From assembly GCF_021608135.1 (NCBI RefSeq), contig NZ_JAKIHL010000026.1, positions 1-46,522 of the forward strand: DNA of 46,522 nucleotides. Reading direction: 5' to 3'. Shown here in pieces: positions 26,632 through 35,796 of this stretch. Position numbers and translations under genes: made by a program. Each line of letters opens with the position of its first letter. Position 1 is the first letter of the stretch. The DNA is from Microaerobacter geothermalis (GTDB taxonomy: Bacteria; Bacillota; Bacilli; DSM-22679). The notes beneath the pieces were generated by a model. That model did no database searches, had not been told where the DNA came from, and saw only the letters and a list, made by a program, of their open reading frames with translations.

Positions 26632-27336
26632 TCACTTTTTTTTCTGTGTCTCAGGTATTAACGTTCCCAGCAACGCACCCAACATCGTTGCAGCAACAAT
26701 GGCCCAACCGCTGGACCAATTTAAGACATATACTGCAATGGTTGCCGTGATGGCACTGAAAGAAGAAATTAAAACAATTTTTTTCGATTTCTTTAATGAT
26801 GGAGTAAGAAGAGCGATAAACATAGAATACAAACCGATTCCCATGCTGTTGGCAATGGCAGGCGGAATCAATTCGGCAAATAATGCACCGATGAATGTTC
26901 CCGAGACCCATCCGAGATAGGAGATAAGAGCGATTCCGATAAAATAAGAGGTTGGAACTATTCCGTTAAATGATTTCTCCTCTTCAGATCCTACGGTTGC
27001 TACGACAAAGGTTTCATCGGTAATTCCAAAAGAACTGAGAGCAGCCATTTTTTTGCTCATCTGGACCCTTTGGGAAAGGGTTGTGCTCATTAATACATGC
27101 CTAAGATTAATAATAAACGTGGCAATGATGATTTCCAAAATACCGGTGCCCCCCTGAATGAGCTGTAGAGATATAAACTGGCTGGCGCCGGCAAAAACCC
27201 AGATAGACATTCCCGTTGCTTCCAAAAGATTAAGACCGGTTTGAGAAGCAAGAACGCCAAAGGTTACGGCAATAGGGAAATACCCAATACAGATAGGAAA
27301 TCCTGCCTTTAATCCTTTTTTAAACAACGCAGACAT
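26632..27336 (-). CDS. azlC: AzlC-family branched-chain amino acid permease subunit
   Basis: The 234-residue protein has about six membrane segments and the AzlC features FKKGLKAGFPICIGYFPIAVTFG, FAGASQFI and INLRHVLMS, plus ITDETFVV. It pairs with the downstream AzlD protein. The 5' leader contains one full copy of the long inverted-repeat element (27391-27590), about 55 bases before the start, which may affect expression. A GAACGAAGG weak site precedes the ATG. Confidence 0.9.
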   Translation of the reverse strand: MSALFKKGLKAGFPICIGYFPIAVTFGVLASQTGLNLLEATGMSIWVFAGASQFISLQLIQGGTGILEIIIATFIINLRHVLMSTTLSQRVQMSKKMAALSSFGITDETFVVATVGSEEEKSFNGIVPTSYFIGIALISYLGWVSGTFIGALFAELIPPAIANSMGIGLYSMFIALLTPSLKKSKKIVLISSFSAITATIAVYVLNWSSGWAIVAATMLGALLGTLIPETQKKK

Positions 27337-27390
27337 CCTTCGTTCTCCCCAATCCCCGACATTTTCTTCGGTGAGTCTTCTTTATTTCTA

Positions 27391-27590
27391 TAGAAGTGAA
27401 CTTAAGATTCACACGTCCGCTAGTCGAGTTCGTCGAAGAAGTATTCAAGTCCGCTTCAAGACTAAAGAACAGTGCTTTCAAAAACATCTGGTCATTTCAA
27501 AGATGGAGTCAGTTTGAGGGCAAATTTCTGTTCTTTAGTCTCTACGCTGAGTACGAACTCGAAGGCTGTCCTTAGTGAATTCTTTGATAT
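27391..27590 (-). repeat. Long inverted-repeat element, copy A (upstream of azlC)
   Basis: A roughly 200-base element with nested inverted repeats: TCGAGTTCGT / ACGAACTCGA, then GACTAAAGAACAG (27459-27471) / CTGTTCTTTAGTC (27528-27540), and an inner CATCT/AGATG hairpin. It shares a 22-base identical block (27413-27434) and a 35-base block with one mismatch (27551-27585) with copy B at 45316. No protein is encoded. It lies in the leader of azlC. A separate perfect hairpin, GATATGAAAA/TTTTCATATC, follows at 27586-27609. Confidence 0.85.
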
Positions 27591-27714
27591 GAAAATACCT
27601 TTTCATATCAATTTGTGACCCGTAGGGTCATGGATGTTTAGTTCCGCCTATATACCAAAATGTTTGACCTGACTATTATAACACAGTTTGTATCGGAATA
27701 GATTTCCTGATTCA

Positions 27715-27791
27715 TTGTAAATAGGTTTAAAAAAGGATAAAATGTAGGTTAGATAGAGAGATTACCCACATGGAAAGATGTGGGCTTTTTT
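27715..27791 (+). terminator. Promoter with an early terminator in the GNAT gene leader
   Basis: TTGTAA (27715-27720) and TAAAAT (27738-27743) with 17 bases between form a promoter. About 20 bases after the expected start, CCCACAT (27765-27771) pairs with ATGTGGG (27778-27784), followed by CTTTTTT. Transcripts would stop before the gene at 27834 unless attenuation is relieved. Confidence 0.55.
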
Positions 27792-27833
27792 CATAGAGAA
27801 TAAAGAAAGATGAGAGATAGGGGGGTTTTTGGG

Positions 27834-28241
27834 ATGAATATCCGTTCCTTTCGTTTGGGGGATTACGCTGAGATTACATCCATTTGGAAAGAAACCGGAT
27901 TGGAACAAACTGAAACCGAGTCCTTGGATGCATTGGCAAAACAATTGGCCTGGGATAGTGAATTGGTTTTAATAGCTGAGGATCATGATAGGGTGGTTGG
28001 AGTCATTGTTGGAACGATTGATGGTACCAGGGCTTATTTTTATCGGTTAGCCGTAGACCCGGAGTATCAAAAAAAGGGAATTGGAACTCAATTGGTCAAG
28101 GCCTTGGAAAAGAGGTTTGAGGAAAAAGGAGCTAGCAGGGTTTTTATCATGGTAAACCAAGATAATGAAAAGGTCATTCCATTTTATCAGGAGTTAGGAT
28201 ACGAAATTGAACATTACATTACCCTGTCTAAGAAATTGTAA
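27834..28241 (+). CDS. GNAT-family N-acetyltransferase
   Basis: This 135-residue protein has the GNAT fold: MNIRSFRLGDYAEI at the start, acetyl-CoA binding motif A in FYRLAVDPEYQKKGIGTQLVKALE (Q/R-x-x-G-x-G/A pattern), and a C-terminal IPFYQELGYEIEH segment. It resembles the YpeA/RimI-like group, which acetylates small molecules or protein N-termini; the substrate is unknown. ATG 27834 is preferred over ATG 27810 because AGGGGGG (27819-27825) is 8 bases upstream. Next gene begins 13 bases after its stop. Confidence 0.85.
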   Translation: MNIRSFRLGDYAEITSIWKETGLEQTETESLDALAKQLAWDSELVLIAEDHDRVVGVIVGTIDGTRAYFYRLAVDPEYQKKGIGTQLVKALEKRFEEKGASRVFIMVNQDNEKVIPFYQELGYEIEHYITLSKKL

Positions 28242-28254
28242 TGGGGTGAAAAAG

Positions 28255-28734
28255 GTGTTTAAAAGAAAAAATAAAAAAAGAATGAAGGCTGAAAAAAAGC
28301 ATTGGCCGGAAATAGAGGTAACGGCTCTCGAGATAAAAAAAGCCATTCATGAATATTATAAATCTCTGCCTAAAGGGGTTTCTCTTACGGTTTTAATTAT
28401 GGAAGACAATAAGATAGATATGAATTTGCTGGCCCCTTTTTTAAATGGGATACCCAAGAAAACCTTTTATATGTCAAGGGCAACCTATGAGATTTTTGAA
28501 GAACCAGAAATTCCTGCAAATCTCGATCTAGTTCAGCAGGCAGTAGATGAATATATGAAGGAGCATTCTGATCTTCCTATTATTGATGGAGATCCTAATA
28601 AACAAGTGAGCTATTCCAAACTATCCCCCTATCTTCATGGTAAAACACCCAATATTCCAATATTTATCACTGATATAGAGAATATGGTAACCCACCAAAA
28701 ACCAAAGGGGGGTTCATTTGATGACCCTTCCTAA
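28255..28734 (+). CDS. DUF3939-like protein of unknown function
   Basis: The 159-residue protein begins with a very basic segment (KRKNKKRMKAEKK). It continues with a conserved-looking core: ALEIKKAIHEYY, SLTVLIMEDNKIDMNLLAPFL, TFYMSRATYEIFEE, AVDEYM and GDPNKQVSYSKLSPYL. From memory this matches the DUF3939 family of Bacilli; I cannot verify it. No membrane helix or enzyme motif is seen. GTG 28255 follows GGGGTGA. Its last 14 bases overlap the DUF402 gene, so they are co-expressed. Confidence 0.7.
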   Translation: MFKRKNKKRMKAEKKHWPEIEVTALEIKKAIHEYYKSLPKGVSLTVLIMEDNKIDMNLLAPFLNGIPKKTFYMSRATYEIFEEPEIPANLDLVQQAVDEYMKEHSDLPIIDGDPNKQVSYSKLSPYLHGKTPNIPIFITDIENMVTHQKPKGGSFDDPS

Positions 28735-29266
28735 AGTAGGGCAATCTTTTCGTATAGAAAGTTATAAACATTCGGGTCAGTTCCATCGATCATGGAATGA
28801 AACCATTCTTCTTCAAAGGGGAAGGAGTCATTTGTGTGGAGGGAATGATCAGGTTATCGTCACAGAATCGGATGGAAGAGAATGGGTAACCCGTGAACCG
28901 GCCATATGTACCTTTAGTTACGAGAATTGGTTTAATACCATTGCTATGATCCGGAATGACGGAGTTTATTATTATTGCAATATTGGATCGCCTGCTAAAT
29001 GGAAAAACGGGGTGTTATTCTATATTGATTACGATTTGGATATAAAAGTATATCCCGATGGCTCCATCCAGCTTTTGGATGAGGATGAATTTGAAAGACA
29101 TCGAGCAGAGATGAATTATCCCGATGACATTGTGAAAAAAGTATTACATGCTGTAGACCAACTGATGATGCTGATTCAACAAAGAAAGGGACCGTTTGCT
29201 TCTGGTTTTGTTGATGAATGGTATGAACGGTACATACAATATGCGATACATAATCAAAGAGAGTAA
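28721..29266 (+). CDS. DUF402 nucleoside tri-/diphosphate phosphatase (Ntdp-like)
   Basis: This 181-residue protein matches the DUF402 phosphatase family (Bacillus YgaC, Staphylococcus Ntdp): KVGQSFRIESYKHSG, HRSWNETILL, EPAICTFSYENWFNTIAMI, YYYCNIGSPA and YIDYDLDIKVYPDGSIQLLDEDEFE. The last segment holds the divalent-metal-binding acidic residues. Such enzymes hydrolyse NTPs and NDPs to monophosphates. ATG 28721 has AAAGGGGGG upstream and overlaps the previous gene. Confidence 0.88.
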   Translation: MTLPKVGQSFRIESYKHSGQFHRSWNETILLQRGRSHLCGGNDQVIVTESDGREWVTREPAICTFSYENWFNTIAMIRNDGVYYYCNIGSPAKWKNGVLFYIDYDLDIKVYPDGSIQLLDEDEFERHRAEMNYPDDIVKKVLHAVDQLMMLIQQRKGPFASGFVDEWYERYIQYAIHNQRE

Positions 29267-29267
29267 G

Positions 29268-29296
29268 CTCCTTATCGATTTCGTAAGGAGTTTTCT
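29268..29296 (+). terminator. Terminator after the DUF402 gene
   Basis: CTCCTTA (29268-29274) pairs with TAAGGAG (29283-29289), followed by TTTTCTT. It ends the GNAT-DUF3939-DUF402 operon. Confidence 0.85.
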
Positions 29297-29334
29297 TACC
29301 GCCCATCCATCAGATTATGCTGAGCCTGAGCAAA

Positions 29335-29409
29335 TTCTTTAGTCTTGAAGAGGACTTTAATAACATCTAAGTTCGAACTTGACTAGCGGACGTGTGAATC
29401 TTAAGTTCC
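29335..29409 (+). repeat. Half copy C of the long inverted-repeat element
   Basis: The plus strand here equals the minus strand of copy A: GACTAGCGGACGTG, then GAATCTTAAG, and at the other end CTTTAGTCTTGAAG. Only the gene-proximal half is present; the paired half is missing. It lies about 50 bases before the ABC exporter start, in the same orientation relative to that gene as copies A and B are to azlC and hemL. Confidence 0.75.
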
Positions 29410-29459
29410 ACACATTATAGAAGTTAGGCAGGGGTTGTTACAGCAAGGGGGAGGAAAAC

Positions 29460-31232
29460 ATGGAGGTTATCTATCGGTATTTACGCTTTGTCAAACCGTA
29501 CTGGAAGATGGTAGTGGGTACAATTATTATTGGGATTATCAAATTTGGGATCCCGCTCACTCTTCCCTTACTGATCAAGTTTATCGTGGATGACTTGATC
29601 ATGGCCGACATCCCTGCGGAAGAAAAATATAGGCAATTATTGTGGATCATGGCTGCAATGTTTTTTTTATTCACGATTATTAGAGGGCCAGTTGAGTATT
29701 ATAGGCAATATTTTGCCCAATGGACAGCCAATAAAATTTTGTTTGACATCAGGAATTTGATGTTTTCACATATCCAAAAGCTTTCCCTCCGCTATTATAA
29801 TAATCACAAAGTAGGGGAAATCATTTCCAGAGTGATTAACGATGTGGAACAGACGAAGAACTTTGTGATCACAGGTTTAATGAATATTTGGTTGGATATG
29901 ATTACTCTGTTCATGGCTATTGGAATTATGTTGTTCATGGACTTTAAGCTGACATTGGTGGCTGTTTCTGTTTTTCCTTTTTATGGAGCAGCCGTTAAAT
30001 ATTTTTATAAAAAACTAAGGTCGTTAACCAGGGCACGATCCCAGGCATTGGCCGAAATGCAGGGACATCTTCATGAGCGTGTTCAGGGAATGTCAGTCAT
30101 TCGCAGCTTTGGCATCGAAGAACATGAACAGAAGCTTTTTGATAAGAAAAACCGTCATTTTCTTCAGAAAGCCATTGATCATACCGATTGGAATGCCAAA
30201 ACCTTTGCGGTGGTGAATACCGTCACGGATATTGCACCCCTTGCTGTTATAGGATATGCAGCATATCAAGTCATAGGCGGAAATTTGACAGTAGGAGAAA
30301 TGATAGCCTTCTATGCTTACATGGAGAGAATATATAATCCCTTAAGGAGATTAGTTAACTCATCAACAACCTTAACCCAATCTATTGCTTCCATGGACAG
30401 GGTTTTTGAATTCATTGACGAATCTTATGACATTGTAGATAACCCCAAGGCAAGGGAATTAACTACGAGTAAAGGGGAAGTGGTTTTCCAAAATGTGAAT
30501 TTTCGGTATAGGGATACGGGAGAGCTAGTCCTAAAAAATATTAATCTCCATGTTTATCCTGGAAAAAAGGTAGCCTTGGTAGGAATGAGCGGTGGTGGAA
30601 AATCTTCCATTATCAGCTTGATTCCACGTTTCTACGATGTGACATCTGGGCAAGTATTCATTGACGGGATAGACATTCGGGATGTTCGGTTGAAGGATTT
30701 GCGAAAGCAGATCGGAATGGTTTTACAGGATAATATTTTATTTAGTGGTTCGGTAAAGGAAAATATTTTGATGGGAAAGCCGGAAGCTTCGATGGATGAA
30801 GTGATTGCCGCAGCAAAAGCAGCCAATGCCGATGTTTTTATTCGGGAACTGCCCCAAGGATATGATACTGAAATCGGGGAACGTGGTGTAAAATTGTCAG
30901 GCGGGCAAAAACAGCGATTGGCCATTGCCCGGGTTTTTTTGAAAAATCCGCCTATTCTTATCTTGGACGAAGCAACTTCTGCCCTTGATTTGGAATCTGA
31001 GCAATTAATCCAGCAATCCTTGGAAACATTGGCAAAGGATCGAACGGCCATTATTGTTGCCCATCGTTTATCTACTATCACCCATGCCGATTTAATCGTT
31101 GTGGTTGAGGATGGGGAGATCAAGGAACAGGGAACCCATGAAGAATTGATGATAAAGGAAGGTATCTATTCCCGACTGTACCGGGTTCAACATTTGGAGG
31201 GACGAAGTCATGAAAAAAATATTGATCATTGA
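29460..31232 (+). CDS. ABC exporter (fused membrane and ATPase domains)
   Basis: The 590-residue half-transporter has six membrane helices (about 10-310) and an ATPase domain (about 345-575). The ATPase has Walker [10 protein letters not shown], signature [14 protein letters not shown], Walker [13 protein letters not shown] and the H-loop VAHRLST. It belongs to the ABCB/MsbA-like exporters that work as homo- or heterodimers and move lipids, peptides or drugs; the substrate is unknown. GGGGGAGG precedes ATG 29460. Its last 23 bases overlap the response regulator gene. Confidence 0.92.
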   Translation: MEVIYRYLRFVKPYWKMVVGTIIIGIIKFGIPLTLPLLIKFIVDDLIMADIPAEEKYRQLLWIMAAMFFLFTIIRGPVEYYRQYFAQWTANKILFDIRNLMFSHIQKLSLRYYNNHKVGEIISRVINDVEQTKNFVITGLMNIWLDMITLFMAIGIMLFMDFKLTLVAVSVFPFYGAAVKYFYKKLRSLTRARSQALAEMQGHLHERVQGMSVIRSFGIEEHEQKLFDKKNRHFLQKAIDHTDWNAKTFAVVNTVTDIAPLAVIGYAAYQVIGGNLTVGEMIAFYAYMERIYNPLRRLVNSSTTLTQSIASMDRVFEFIDESYDIVDNPKARELTTSKGEVVFQNVNFRYRDTGELVLKNINLHVYPGKKVALVGMSGGGKSSIISLIPRFYDVTSGQVFIDGIDIRDVRLKDLRKQIGMVLQDNILFSGSVKENILMGKPEASMDEVIAAAKAANADVFIRELPQGYDTEIGERGVKLSGGQKQRLAIARVFLKNPPILILDEATSALDLESEQLIQQSLETLAKDRTAIIVAHRLSTITHADLIVVVEDGEIKEQGTHEELMIKEGIYSRLYRVQHLEGRSHEKNIDH

Positions 31233-31899
31233 TCCGGATGAGAGCCATCGAAACTCATTAATTGCCTATTTGGAGAAGGAAGGTTATGAAACAAAGGGAA
31301 TATCCAACGGTGCCAAGGGGTTGGAAACTTTTATAAATGAAAATTGGGATTTGGTGATTCTTGAGATTGATATCCCAGGTCTGGATGGATGGTATTTATG
31401 TGAAGAAATCAGAAATATTTCTTCGGTACCCATTATCATAATTACCGAGAGGGGTTCATCTTCGGACCGAATTTTGGGATTAGAACTAGGGGCAGATGAT
31501 TATTTGGTAAAACCCGTATCCCCAAGGGAAGTGATTTTAAGAATTCGGTCCATCCGGCGCAGGTTAGAAGGAAGTTTTAAACAGATTCCCCTTGGGGGAA
31601 TGGAGAGAGTGGGAGATATTCAATTGTGTCCCAATCAGCATAAAGTTTGGGTACGGGGAAGGGAAGTAAAGGTTACCAATAAAGAGTTTGATATTTTATC
31701 CTATTTTATGAAAAACTGCGGACGTGTGGTAACAAGAGAACAGTTAATTGAAGAAGTATGGGGAATTGATTTTGATGGAAATCCCCGAAGCATTGACAGC
31801 TATATTCACACTTTAAGGGAAAAATTATCGGAAAATACCGGGCAGCAAGTGATAAAAACCGTATGGGGTATCGGGTATATTTTAGAAAAGTGTCAGTGA
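31210..31899 (+). CDS. Orphan OmpR-type response regulator lacking the phosphoacceptor Asp
   Basis: The 229-residue protein has a receiver domain (about 1-115) and a winged-helix DNA-binding domain (about 130-228: [35 protein letters not shown]). In the receiver, the position that should be Asp is Glu52 ([11 protein letters not shown]), and one acidic-pocket residue is Pro9 (IIDPDES), while Thr79 and Lys101 are kept. Phosphorylation is therefore doubtful; Glu may mimic the active state. No histidine kinase gene is adjacent. It overlaps the ABC exporter gene and probably controls it. GGAGGGACG precedes the ATG. Confidence 0.85.
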   Translation: MKKILIIDPDESHRNSLIAYLEKEGYETKGISNGAKGLETFINENWDLVILEIDIPGLDGWYLCEEIRNISSVPIIIITERGSSSDRILGLELGADDYLVKPVSPREVILRIRSIRRRLEGSFKQIPLGGMERVGDIQLCPNQHKVWVRGREVKVTNKEFDILSYFMKNCGRVVTREQLIEEVWGIDFDGNPRSIDSYIHTLREKLSENTGQQVIKTVWGIGYILEKCQ

Positions 31900-31989
31900 A
31901 TGAATTTGACACAAAGTTGTCACGGGTATTCTAAAAAAATTCTATATTTACCCTAAATCTTTTCAACAAATGTTTGGTAGCCTGAATAA

Positions 31990-32058
31990 TGAGAATCATT
32001 ATCGATTTCTGTCATATGCAGGAATTTATTTTTTGCTCAGTAATGATAATCATTATCA
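31990..32058 (+). promoter_or_regulatory. Two Fur boxes upstream of the iron operon
   Basis: TGATAATCATTATCA (32044-32058) is a perfect 7-1-7 Fur box, and TGAGAATCATTATCG (31990-32004) matches at 13 of 15 positions. Two operators in front of the FTR1 gene strongly suggest Fur repression in iron-replete cells. Confidence 0.88.
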
Positions 32059-32081
32059 ATTATACAAGGGGAGGGAGATTT

Positions 32082-33275
32082 TTGTTGAAAAGGTTGGCAT
32101 TCACGATTGTTCTACTTACTGTATTTATCATCCCTAGCCAGGCCTTTGCAGCAGCTTCTTGGAATCAAGTGGTGGATGAAATTAGCGGGATTCTGGATGA
32201 GGCCTTGATCTTCTATGAGCAGGGGAATGTGACTGAAGGGAAAAACAAGGTAAATGACGCTTATTTCGGTCCCTTTGAGGGAGATGAGATGGAAAAGGCC
32301 GTTCGGATAAACATATCTGCGAAAAGGGCCTTTGAACTAGAGGATCGTTTTAGTGAAATTAAGAAGCTCATGGATAAAGGGGCACCTTCATCTGAGATTG
32401 TGGCGGTAATGAATGAGTTAAACGAGATGTTACGTCAGGATGCAGCCGTTTTAACTCGAAGTGAAGGTGGGTTATTGGGAGTTTTTCTCTATTCTTTATC
32501 GATTATTCTAAGGGAAGGTTTTGAAGCGATTCTCTTAATTGGAGCGTTGATCGGATACCTGCTAAAATCTGGCAATGAAGATAAGGTGAAAGTCATTTAT
32601 TCCAGTGCGATCACTGCCATCATTGCCAGCTTGGCAACCGCCTTATCTATTAAATATTTCTTTGAAATAAGCGGTCAGAGCCAAGAGGCTTTGGAAGGGA
32701 TTACGATGCTTGTTGCCGTTGTGGTTCTTTTTTGGGTGAGCTATTGGCTGGTAAGCAAAGTTCAAGGGGATCGATGGCAGCGTTATATTCAAAAAAAGGT
32801 ACATGATTCTTTAAGCAGGGGAAGCACGATTGCTCTTTGGGCAGCGGCTTTTCTGGCTGTCTACCGGGAAGGAGCTGAAACGGTACTGTTCTACTCAGCT
32901 CTGATGGCAGGAGCCGAACCTGGTGAATATGGGATGATTGGGTTTGGGATCTTAATCGGCGCAATTCTCCTCTTTGGACTCTTTTACGCAGTGAGGTACA
33001 CCAGCATCCATTTGCCGATTAAACCCTTGTTTTTAGGGACAGGTGCCCTGATGTATCTTTTAGCCTTTATTTTTGCAGGGGGAGGAATTGTTGAGCTTCA
33101 AGCCGCAGGATGGATTTCGGAAACATCGCTCAATGGTTTTCCCATCATTGGTTGGTTGGGAATTTATCCTACTTGGGAGAGCTTATCGCTACAAGCGATT
33201 CTCTTGTTGGCCGCCATCATTCCATTACTGTGGATGATGGTTCGTAAAAAGGTGAATAGGGGATATCAGTCGTAG
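32082..33275 (+). CDS. FTR1/EfeU-family iron permease
   Basis: The 397-residue protein begins with a signal peptide (about 1-24, ending SQAFA), then a soluble helical region (about 25-150), then about seven membrane helices. Two RExxE iron-binding motifs are seen: REGFEAILL and REGAETVLF. The family imports ferric or oxidised iron. TTG 32082 is chosen because GGGGAGGGAG (32068-32077) is at correct distance; upstream frame from 31989 would run through both Fur boxes. It opens a seven-gene operon. Confidence 0.9.
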   Translation: MLKRLAFTIVLLTVFIIPSQAFAAASWNQVVDEISGILDEALIFYEQGNVTEGKNKVNDAYFGPFEGDEMEKAVRINISAKRAFELEDRFSEIKKLMDKGAPSSEIVAVMNELNEMLRQDAAVLTRSEGGLLGVFLYSLSIILREGFEAILLIGALIGYLLKSGNEDKVKVIYSSAITAIIASLATALSIKYFFEISGQSQEALEGITMLVAVVVLFWVSYWLVSKVQGDRWQRYIQKKVHDSLSRGSTIALWAAAFLAVYREGAETVLFYSALMAGAEPGEYGMIGFGILIGAILLFGLFYAVRYTSIHLPIKPLFLGTGALMYLLAFIFAGGGIVELQAAGWISETSLNGFPIIGWLGIYPTWESLSLQAILLLAAIIPLLWMMVRKKVNRGYQS

Positions 33276-33326
33276 AAGAAGGAGTTAAGAAGCGCATCGT
33301 AGTTTAAAGAAGGAGGAAGGATGTAG

Positions 33327-33869
33327 ATGTTTAGAAAAGCTACTACTTTATTTGTATTAATGATGATGGTACTAATTCCGGTGGTTCCGGTGATTTTTGC
33401 CTTTGAGGAAGTCCCGATCGGAGAAGAACAGGAAGTTGAATATATGAAAATCGCGGCTGTTTATTTTCAGCCTGTAGAAATGGAGCCGAAGGATAATGCT
33501 GGTCTTTCCCCGGAGGAAGCGGATATTCATCTGGAAGCAGATATCCATGCGCTAAAGGGAAATCCAACAGGCTTTGGATTTGGGGAATGGATTCCTTATT
33601 TGTCAGTACAATATCGTCTGGAAAATATGGATAACGGAGAAAAGATAGAAGGAACCTTGATGCCGATGATCGCCAGTGATGGTCCCCATTATGGCAGCAA
33701 TATCAAGATGGCTGGGGCAGGCAATTACAAATTAACCTTTATGATTTATTCACCGGAAAAGCAGGGGTATTTGCTTCATACCGATCCTGAAACAGGTGTA
33801 GAGGGACGTTTTTGGCAGGAACCCATTGAAGTGGAGTGGGAATTTCCTTACCTGCCGCGTCAATGGTAG
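33327..33869 (+). CDS. P19/Tp34-family extracytoplasmic iron-binding protein (first copy)
   Basis: The 180-residue protein starts with a signal peptide (about 1-25) and belongs to the P19/Tp34 family. The copper/iron site residues are visible in VEMEPKDNAG, DIHLEADIH and GPHYGSNIKM (Met, Glu, His, His). It should capture iron outside the membrane and pass it to the FTR1 permease. AGGAGGAAGG precedes ATG 33327. It is a close paralogue of the next gene but lacks its lipobox, so it would be secreted or loosely held. Confidence 0.9.
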   Translation: MFRKATTLFVLMMMVLIPVVPVIFAFEEVPIGEEQEVEYMKIAAVYFQPVEMEPKDNAGLSPEEADIHLEADIHALKGNPTGFGFGEWIPYLSVQYRLENMDNGEKIEGTLMPMIASDGPHYGSNIKMAGAGNYKLTFMIYSPEKQGYLLHTDPETGVEGRFWQEPIEVEWEFPYLPRQW

Positions 33870-33927
33870 ATAGGCCGTAAAGGAAACTGACTAAAATGAA
33901 GAATTCACATTGGAGGGGATTTTACAT

Positions 33928-34521
33928 ATGAAAAAACCATTATTCTTCATCCTGGCGATCATTGTTCTTTTGGCCGGATGTTCTTTATCATCAGATCAAT
34001 CCACTTCTACGGAACAATCCGATGGCCAAACGAATCAAAAGGGACGTAGCGGATTTCGAGAATTTCCGATTGGGGATGAGATAGAAAAGCAAGGAATGAA
34101 GATTTCGGCTGTTTATTTCCAGCCGGTGGTCATGGAGCCGAAGGATAATGCCGGGTTAGGGCCTGACACAGCAGATGTTCATTTGGAAGCAGACATTCAT
34201 GCGTTAAAGGATAATCCCAATGGATTCGGCTTTGGAGAATGGGTCCCTTATCTTACCATTGATTATCGTTTGGAAAATGTAGATACAAAAGAGGTGACCG
34301 AAGGAAGCTTTATGCCGATGAATGCAGCCGATGGCCCTCACTATGGCGCCAATGTGAAAATGTCAGGTACCGGAGAATATAAACTTACCTTTACCATCTC
34401 CCGTCCCCAGGAACAGGGCCTAGTGCTCCATGTGGATAAAGAAACTGGGGTGGAGGGCCGGTTCTGGGATGAACCGATTACAGTGGAATGGACTTTTCCT
34501 TATTTAGGAAGACAGTGGTAA
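33928..34521 (+). CDS. P19/Tp34-family lipoprotein (second copy)
   Basis: This 197-residue paralogue of the preceding protein has a lipoprotein signal (LLAGC at residues about 16-20) and a Ser/Thr/Gln-rich tether, then the same domain with VVMEPKDNAG, DVHLEADIH and GPHYGANVKM. The lipid anchor keeps it at the membrane beside the permease. GGAGGGGA precedes ATG 33928. The pair arose by tandem duplication followed by divergence of the signal region. Confidence 0.9.
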   Translation: MKKPLFFILAIIVLLAGCSLSSDQSTSTEQSDGQTNQKGRSGFREFPIGDEIEKQGMKISAVYFQPVVMEPKDNAGLGPDTADVHLEADIHALKDNPNGFGFGEWVPYLTIDYRLENVDTKEVTEGSFMPMNAADGPHYGANVKMSGTGEYKLTFTISRPQEQGLVLHVDKETGVEGRFWDEPITVEWTFPYLGRQW

Positions 34522-34539
34522 TGAAAGGGAGTCATTCAT

Positions 34540-35781
34540 ATGCTTGAAGTCTTTGTGCATATCGTAGAAGATTTGTTTTTTCCGACAGTCGCATTAGGGA
34601 TCTTATTTTTCTGGTTTAAACGTCTGAAAGGTGAGATCAGTACCTATGCAGTCGTTGGAATAACAACTATTGGCTCCTTCCTGGCCTTTTTATTGTTCTT
34701 CTTCGTTACCAAAGGCAATAGAGAGTGGATGGAAGCCGGGTTCACCCTAGCTACCATTCCTTTTGCCGGGTTTTTCATCATTTTACTGTGGATGAAGCCG
34801 GAAAAATCAAGACGATATGGGAAAATCATCGTTATATCCCTCTTGTTTATCCTGATTGTTCGATATGGGGATACTCTTTGGCTTGGGCCCTATAAATCGT
34901 ACAGAATCGAGGGCTTCTGGAGTACCGAAACAGCATTGGAAGTGATGATCGGTTATATTGCCATTTTCTTGCTTGGATTTGTCCTTTTGGCCATCCAAAG
35001 AAGCTTGCACGTGATGTCCAATTCCTGGTTTCAATGGTGGTCATCCATTATTCTTGGACTTTTTCTGGTTAAAGAAATCATGACTCTGGTGCAGTTGGTT
35101 TTTCTTCTCGGATTTTTACCCATCACCAAACAAGCAGTAAGGATTTTAGCCCCATGGATTAATCAGGTCAGTCCAAATTATTTTTATGTGTACCTCATAT
35201 TGGTGATTTTTCAGCTTGCTGGGTCCTGGTATGTAAAGCATCCGCTAAGAAGAGTATCTTTTGAGGGAAAAAATCCAGCAGAAAAAAGAAAGGTGAGGGC
35301 GATTCTCATAAGACACAGGAGATGGATGTGGAGCTATAGTTTGATTCTGATTCTTGTTGGTTCTGTATTTTTTGGCCACCAGATGATTTCGGCGAAGAAG
35401 CCGGATGTCTCCGATGCGAAAGAGGTAATTCCTGCTGCTGACGGCTATGTCTATCTCAATATGGAAGAGATAGGGGATGGAAAGCTGCATCGCTACCGTT
35501 ATACCAATCAGGATGGGAAATATGTTCGATTTCTTGTCATTCGAAAGGGAGAGCAAAATGTTTATGGGGTAGGATTTGATTATTGTCAAATCTGCGGTCA
35601 AACTGGATACTACCAGGATGGTGACAATGTGATCTGTATCAAGTGCAATTCGATTATTAACATCAGAACCATCGGGTTCAACGGAGGATGTAATCCCCTG
35701 CCTCTGCCCAGCCAATTAAAGGATGGGAATTTGATTATTGCGGCAGCAGACCTTGAAGAAAAAATGGGATTTTTTAAATAA
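34540..35781 (+). CDS. DUF2318-type membrane protein with CxxC motifs
   Basis: The 413-residue protein has about eight membrane helices (1-275) and a C-terminal extracytoplasmic domain (about 290-413) with CQICGQTGYY, VICIKCNS and GGCNPLPL, the Cys pattern of DUF2318. In homologous operons this protein is thought to take part in electron transfer or iron reduction during uptake, perhaps with a metal cofactor held by the CxxC pairs. It lies between the P19 genes and the permease genes, as in Campylobacter. Confidence 0.87.
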   Translation: MLEVFVHIVEDLFFPTVALGILFFWFKRLKGEISTYAVVGITTIGSFLAFLLFFFVTKGNREWMEAGFTLATIPFAGFFIILLWMKPEKSRRYGKIIVISLLFILIVRYGDTLWLGPYKSYRIEGFWSTETALEVMIGYIAIFLLGFVLLAIQRSLHVMSNSWFQWWSSIILGLFLVKEIMTLVQLVFLLGFLPITKQAVRILAPWINQVSPNYFYVYLILVIFQLAGSWYVKHPLRRVSFEGKNPAEKRKVRAILIRHRRWMWSYSLILILVGSVFFGHQMISAKKPDVSDAKEVIPAADGYVYLNMEEIGDGKLHRYRYTNQDGKYVRFLVIRKGEQNVYGVGFDYCQICGQTGYYQDGDNVICIKCNSIINIRTIGFNGGCNPLPLPSQLKDGNLIIAAADLEEKMGFFK

Positions 35782-35796
35782 GGAGGCAGTAGAAAG

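Noticed and set aside
27337-27590. T-box or amino-acid riboswitch before azlC
   Set aside because: The T-box core (AGGGTGGNACCGCG-like) is absent, and the same element occurs before unrelated genes.
27586-27629. Two hairpins (GATATGAAAA/TTTTCATATC and GACCC/GGGTC) as terminators
   Set aside because: Neither is followed by a proper T-run on either strand, and neither lies at a gene end.
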